Assembly (NCBI GenBank): GCA_031284385.1
Contig: JAISZZ010000068.1
Coordinates: 1-6,087, forward strand
Source: Treponema sp.
GTDB taxonomy: Bacteria; Spirochaetota; Spirochaetia; Treponematales; Breznakiellaceae
Length of the DNA stretch: 6,087 nt
Reading direction: 5' to 3'
Shown here: positions 6,008 to 6,087 of the stretch, in pieces
Position numbering within the stretch: the first letter of the stretch is position 1
How the letters are laid out: every line of letters begins with the position of its first letter
Translations under genes and position numbers: made by a program
The notes under the pieces: generated by a model
Seen by the model: only the letters and a program-made list of their open reading frames with translations
Databases searched by the model: none
What the model was told of the DNA's origin: nothing

Positions 6008-6087
6008 CTATAAATATTCATGCAGCCTTTCCTTAAAAGGACGCAATTCCACTTTTTTATAAAAGTTTAAAGCAACGCTGTTGTCTA
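6008..6087 (-). CDS. C-terminal fragment of a probable GNAT-family acetyltransferase (start beyond window)
   Basis: Reading the minus strand in from the right edge, 25 complete codons end at a TAG at 6008-6010. The peptide begins DNSVALNFYKKVELRPFKE and ends LHEYL. 'N..A..FYKK' is the typical motif near the end of GNAT N-acetyltransferases, where the Asn and Tyr contact acetyl-CoA and the acetyl-transfer site. Usually a GF follows FYKK; here it is VEL, a modest deviation. The rest of the gene is outside the window, so substrate and length are unknown. The stop lies 34 nt before the GtrII-like start on the same strand, which suggests co-transcription. Confidence 0.5.
   Translation of the reverse strand, partial: DNSVALNFYKKVELRPFKERLHEYL

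Noticed and set aside
1..6087. CRISPR array, tRNA or rRNA gene, riboswitch, transposase or phage gene
   Set aside because: I saw no regularly spaced direct repeats, cloverleaf sequences, conserved rRNA stretches, molybdenum-cofactor-like leader or transposase motifs.

Overview
The window looks like bacterial chromosome from an anaerobe. It carries a secreted-type surface protein, a formate dehydrogenase module and an envelope-polysaccharide-type membrane protein. I suspect a host-associated spirochaete of the Treponema group. A carboxypeptidase-regulatory-like plus DUF1566-like surface protein next to a cysteine-type FdhF with a HydN/HycB-like partner fits what I know of those genomes. This is inference, and other fermentative or acetogenic anaerobes remain possible.

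Layout. Positions 1-915 (+) hold the 3' part of a surface or secreted protein whose start lies outside the window. Positions 916-1080 form a gap rich in inverted repeats between convergent genes. Positions 1081-3779 (-) hold a two-gene operon, fdhF then hydN, joined by an ATGA overlap. Positions 3780-4251 form a 472-nt gap with the likely fdhF promoter, a candidate operator, a long perfect-to-near-perfect hairpin and a REP-like palindrome. Positions 4252-5973 (-) encode a polytopic membrane protein resembling the GtrII-type glucosyltransferase family. Positions 6008-6087 (-) are the last 25 codons of an upstream gene that looks like a GNAT acetyltransferase, 34 nt from the membrane protein and probably in the same transcript.

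How the genes work together. FdhF carries the molybdenum or tungsten bis-MGD active site and one [4Fe-4S] cluster, interconverting formate and CO2. The HydN-like protein has 16 cysteines for four [4Fe-4S] clusters and is the expected electron relay. The codon at the usual selenocysteine position is TGT (Cys), so this enzyme should be independent of selenium. No hydrogenase or other electron sink gene is in the window, so whether the pair belongs to an FHL-like, HDCR-like or NAD(P)-linked assembly cannot be decided here. The formate dehydrogenase pair is visibly richer in GC than its neighbours. I see no CRISPR array, tRNA, rRNA, transposase or clear phage gene, and nothing that amounts to a clearly new system. 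The most useful leads are the Cys-type Fdh operon and the palindromic elements around it.
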